DNA from: Bacteroidota bacterium
Lineage (GTDB): Bacteria > Bacteroidota > Bacteroidia > Chitinophagales > Chitinophagaceae
Assembly (NCBI GenBank): GCA_023391315.1
Contig: JAEWBD010000170.1
Coordinates: 1-15,634, forward strand
DNA length: 15,634 bases
Direction of reading: 5' to 3'
The notes beneath the pieces are model-generated. The model did not search any database and was not told where the DNA came from. It saw nothing but the letters and a program-made list of their open reading frames with translations. Below are positions 13,646 through 15,634 of this stretch, one piece after another. Made by a program: the position numbers and the translations under genes. The stretch's first letter is position 1, and each line of letters begins with the position of its first letter.

Positions 13646-15634
13646 TTATTTAAACACGGTTTGATCAGCTATCTTCTCTCCGCTCCATATTTTCCGTTGC
13701 GTCCATTTACCGGCAGGCGCTGTCCAGAAAGCATCGCTGGCAGGAATGCCAAGATGAGATAAACCCATGGTGCACATATATAAAGCGCCGGTATAATTAT
13801 AGTAATCGATGGCGCCGGTTTGTTCGCCAACGATGCCTGCATTCAAAAAACCATTTTCATCAAAAGTTCCCGGCGCCAGCATCATGTGTTTTATAACTGC
13901 AGTTATTGCGGCCCGCGTTGCACCGGCATCTAATGATGAAGGCAACTTACGTTCCCGGAAAGCCATATATTCCAGTTGTTGTAACATGGCAATACGATAT
14001 ACGGATGACCGCCCGATAACAGGAAATGTTCCTTCCGGTGAAATAAGGTGTTCCAGTACCTGCGCATAACGTTCGCCGCGTGTTAGCGCTTCTTTCAGCA
14101 TATTATCTACCGGCATGCCCATGGCTTTGCAGTTATTCAACACTTCGATTAATAAAGGCTGAATTACATAACTGTTGTAATAATCCCAATGAAATTGTGG
14201 CCCGTCTCCATATACACCATCACCTAAATACCATTCTTCATGTTTTTTGATCGCGTATTCAATGGCCTGCTTATTGCATTTGCCTGTAAATTTCCAGATT
14301 GCCGTTTCTATGATGGCCGGAAAAAGTAACCAGTTGCTTTCATTCGGTTTAAAGGCACGGTGTGTTTCTAATGCCGTAATGATATTTTTTTGCTGTGTTG
14401 CTGATAAAGGTTCCCATAATTGCTTTGGTGCAATGAGTAAAGGGTAAGCTATGTAAGCTGCATGCACAATCCTTTCCTGTGTTGAATCTGCAAACATATA
14501 ATCAGGGGAAGAAGGATTGGTGGCATTTATTAAACATTGTCTCGCAAGCTCACTGTAATGTGCACGAAGCCTGCCTTCATCAGTACTGTCAGCACCAAGT
14601 GAAAGCCACGGCGCCATGCCTGATAAAGTGCGGCCAAATGTCTGTAAGGACGATGTTTGAATATTGCTTTCCCTTGTTTCCCATTCCTTCCTGGGAAATA
14701 CATTATGCAACTGATTTTTGCTTAAAGGCATCAGTACAGGATCTGCTATTTTGAATAAAAGATTAAGTGTACAACTCCTGTCATCGTTAAAGCCGGTTAA
14801 TTTTATTGATGCATGAAGGGCCTTATATAATTCACTTCCTGCAAGCAAAAAAGCACCGGTGCCATACGTTTCACTGTCATCAAAATCAACATCGGTTGGA
14901 GCATCGCCAACTTCCTGCACATAACCCAGTTTACCATTAGCATGAACAGATTCTTTTAATGCCTTCCATCCTTTTTCTATCGTTGGCATAAATTCATCAC
15001 GCGGCAATAAACCGTTGTTCACACCCCACGTCATTGCATATACATAAAAGCCTGTGCCGCTGGATTCTTTTTGGGGATAGTTTTCAGGATCAAGCAAGCT
15101 CTGGCTCCAGAAACCGTTAGTCATCTGAATGCTTTTCAGCTTATAACACATCTCTTTAAACTGGTTTTCAAAAAAAGAACGGTCAGGATGATCTTTCGGC
15201 ATATACTGCATCACCCTTGCAAGCCCTGCAGCCACCCAGCCATTGCCACGTGACCAGAATATTTTTTTACCATTGGCTGATTTCATCGTAAAAAAACGGT
15301 CATCCCGAAAGAACAAACTATCAGCAGGTGAATAGAGATAGTTTGATGTGCGTTTCCATTCACGCACCATGTGATCCATGTATTTGGGCTGGTTAAAAAT
15401 AGTTGCCATTCTTGCATAAGCCGGCGGCGCCATAAATAAGGCATCGCACCAGCTCCACCACTCCCACCAATATTTATTGTTCTTAAAACTAATGTCAGGT
15501 TCAAGCTCCCGGCGCATGGTGGCATCCATCACAAAACGAGATTTATCAACCATAGATTTCTGTCCTGTAAGTTCATACAGTTCAAGAAAAGCCTGCGAAA
15601 TAGCCAACACATTTGCGTCGTAAGGGCGTGGTAC
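13646..15634 (-). CDS. GH105 unsaturated uronyl hydrolase fused to a DUF2264 domain (5' end outside window)
   Basis: The frame is open to the right edge, so at least 662 residues are present and the N-terminus is missing; the first internal start-like codon, a GTG at 15610, is not the real start. Counting from that GTG, residues 1-265 are an (alpha/alpha)6 barrel of the GH105 type: WSWCDALFM with probable catalytic D56, WSRGNGW at 119-125, GFWSQSLLDP and ESSGTGFYVYAMTWGV. Such enzymes hydrate and cleave unsaturated uronic acids left by polysaccharide lyases. Residues about 288-645 are DUF2264 (PLSKNQLHNVF, FGRTLSGMAPWL, YGDGPQFHWDYYNSYVIQP). From memory, this family is CAZy GH154 with beta-glucuronidase activity; that link was not checked. 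The two domains form one continuous frame with no frameshift. A signal peptide is likely but lies outside the window. It ends just before the shared terminator, convergent with the AraC gene. Confidence 0.85.
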   Translation of the reverse strand, partial: VPRPYDANVLAISQAFLELYELTGQKSMVDKSRFVMDATMRRELEPDISFKNNKYWWEWWSWCDALFMAPPAYARMATIFNQPKYMDHMVREWKRTSNYLYSPADSLFFRDDRFFTMKSANGKKIFWSRGNGWVAAGLARVMQYMPKDHPDRSFFENQFKEMCYKLKSIQMTNGFWSQSLLDPENYPQKESSGTGFYVYAMTWGVNNGLLPRDEFMPTIEKGWKALKESVHANGKLGYVQEVGDAPTDVDFDDSETYGTGAFLLAGSELYKALHASIKLTGFNDDRSCTLNLLFKIADPVLMPLSKNQLHNVFPRKEWETRESNIQTSSLQTFGRTLSGMAPWLSLGADSTDEGRLRAHYSELARQCLINATNPSSPDYMFADSTQERIVHAAYIAYPLLIAPKQLWEPLSATQQKNIITALETHRAFKPNESNWLLFPAIIETAIWKFTGKCNKQAIEYAIKKHEEWYLGDGVYGDGPQFHWDYYNSYVIQPLLIEVLNNCKAMGMPVDNMLKEALTRGERYAQVLEHLISPEGTFPVIGRSSVYRIAMLQQLEYMAFRERKLPSSLDAGATRAAITAVIKHMMLAPGTFDENGFLNAGIVGEQTGAIDYYNYTGALYMCTMGLSHLGIPASDAFWTAPAGKWTQRKIWSGEKIADQTVFK

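Overview
The window looks like chromosomal DNA from a member of the Bacteroidota, probably Chitinophagaceae-like. It is moderately AT-rich, starts lack Shine-Dalgarno sequences and have A/T-rich leaders instead, and the gene content (tandem mannose-6-phosphate isomerases, sugar porter, Tat-exported glycosylasparaginase, CutC, AraC regulator, GH105-DUF2264 fusion) fits that phylum. The family-level placement is inference. No tRNA, rRNA, insertion sequence or CRISPR array was seen. About 90% of the window is coding.

Layout. (1) Positions 1-3940, plus strand: the 3' end of a class I mannose-6-phosphate isomerase-like gene, a palindromic intergenic repeat, a stand-alone type II (cupin) mannose-6-phosphate isomerase, a sugar-porter MFS permease, a Tat-exported N4-(beta-N-acetylglucosaminyl)-L-asparaginase, and CutC. 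Gaps from the cupin gene onward are 5-30 bases, so those four genes are probably one transcript. The theme is mannose plus GlcNAc-Asn, which suggests salvage of N-glycan breakdown products. (2) A perfect 10-bp inverted repeat at 3961-3990 separates this block from the convergent operon. (3) Positions 12267-3980, minus strand: seven closely packed genes in transcription order: HpcH/HpaI aldolase, 3-hydroxyisobutyrate-dehydrogenase-type reductase, D-2-hydroxyacid dehydrogenase, FAD oxidoreductase, IlvD/Edd dehydratase, cytoplasmic alkaline-phosphatase-superfamily hydrolase, and an ExuT-like MFS transporter. (4) A 453-base divergent control region (12268-12720) with repeated TATTTGC elements and a large hairpin. 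(5) A plus-strand AraC-family regulator, a strong bidirectional terminator at 13622-13642, and a convergent minus-strand polysaccharide enzyme that fuses a GH105 unsaturated-uronyl hydrolase to a DUF2264 domain. That gene runs off the right edge.

How it may work together (inference). The GH105-DUF2264 enzyme would release uronic or unsaturated uronic acids from a glycan outside the cytoplasm. The ExuT-like permease would import a sugar acid. The redox enzymes and dehydratase would convert it to a 2-keto-3-deoxy acid, and the aldolase would cleave this to pyruvate and an aldehyde such as tartronate semialdehyde, which the GarR-like enzyme would reduce. No sugar-acid kinase is present, so the route looks non-phosphorylative. 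The divergent AraC protein is the obvious candidate regulator. The substrate cannot be read from the sequence, and the roles of the FAD enzyme and the phosphatase-superfamily enzyme do not fit any pathway I recognise.
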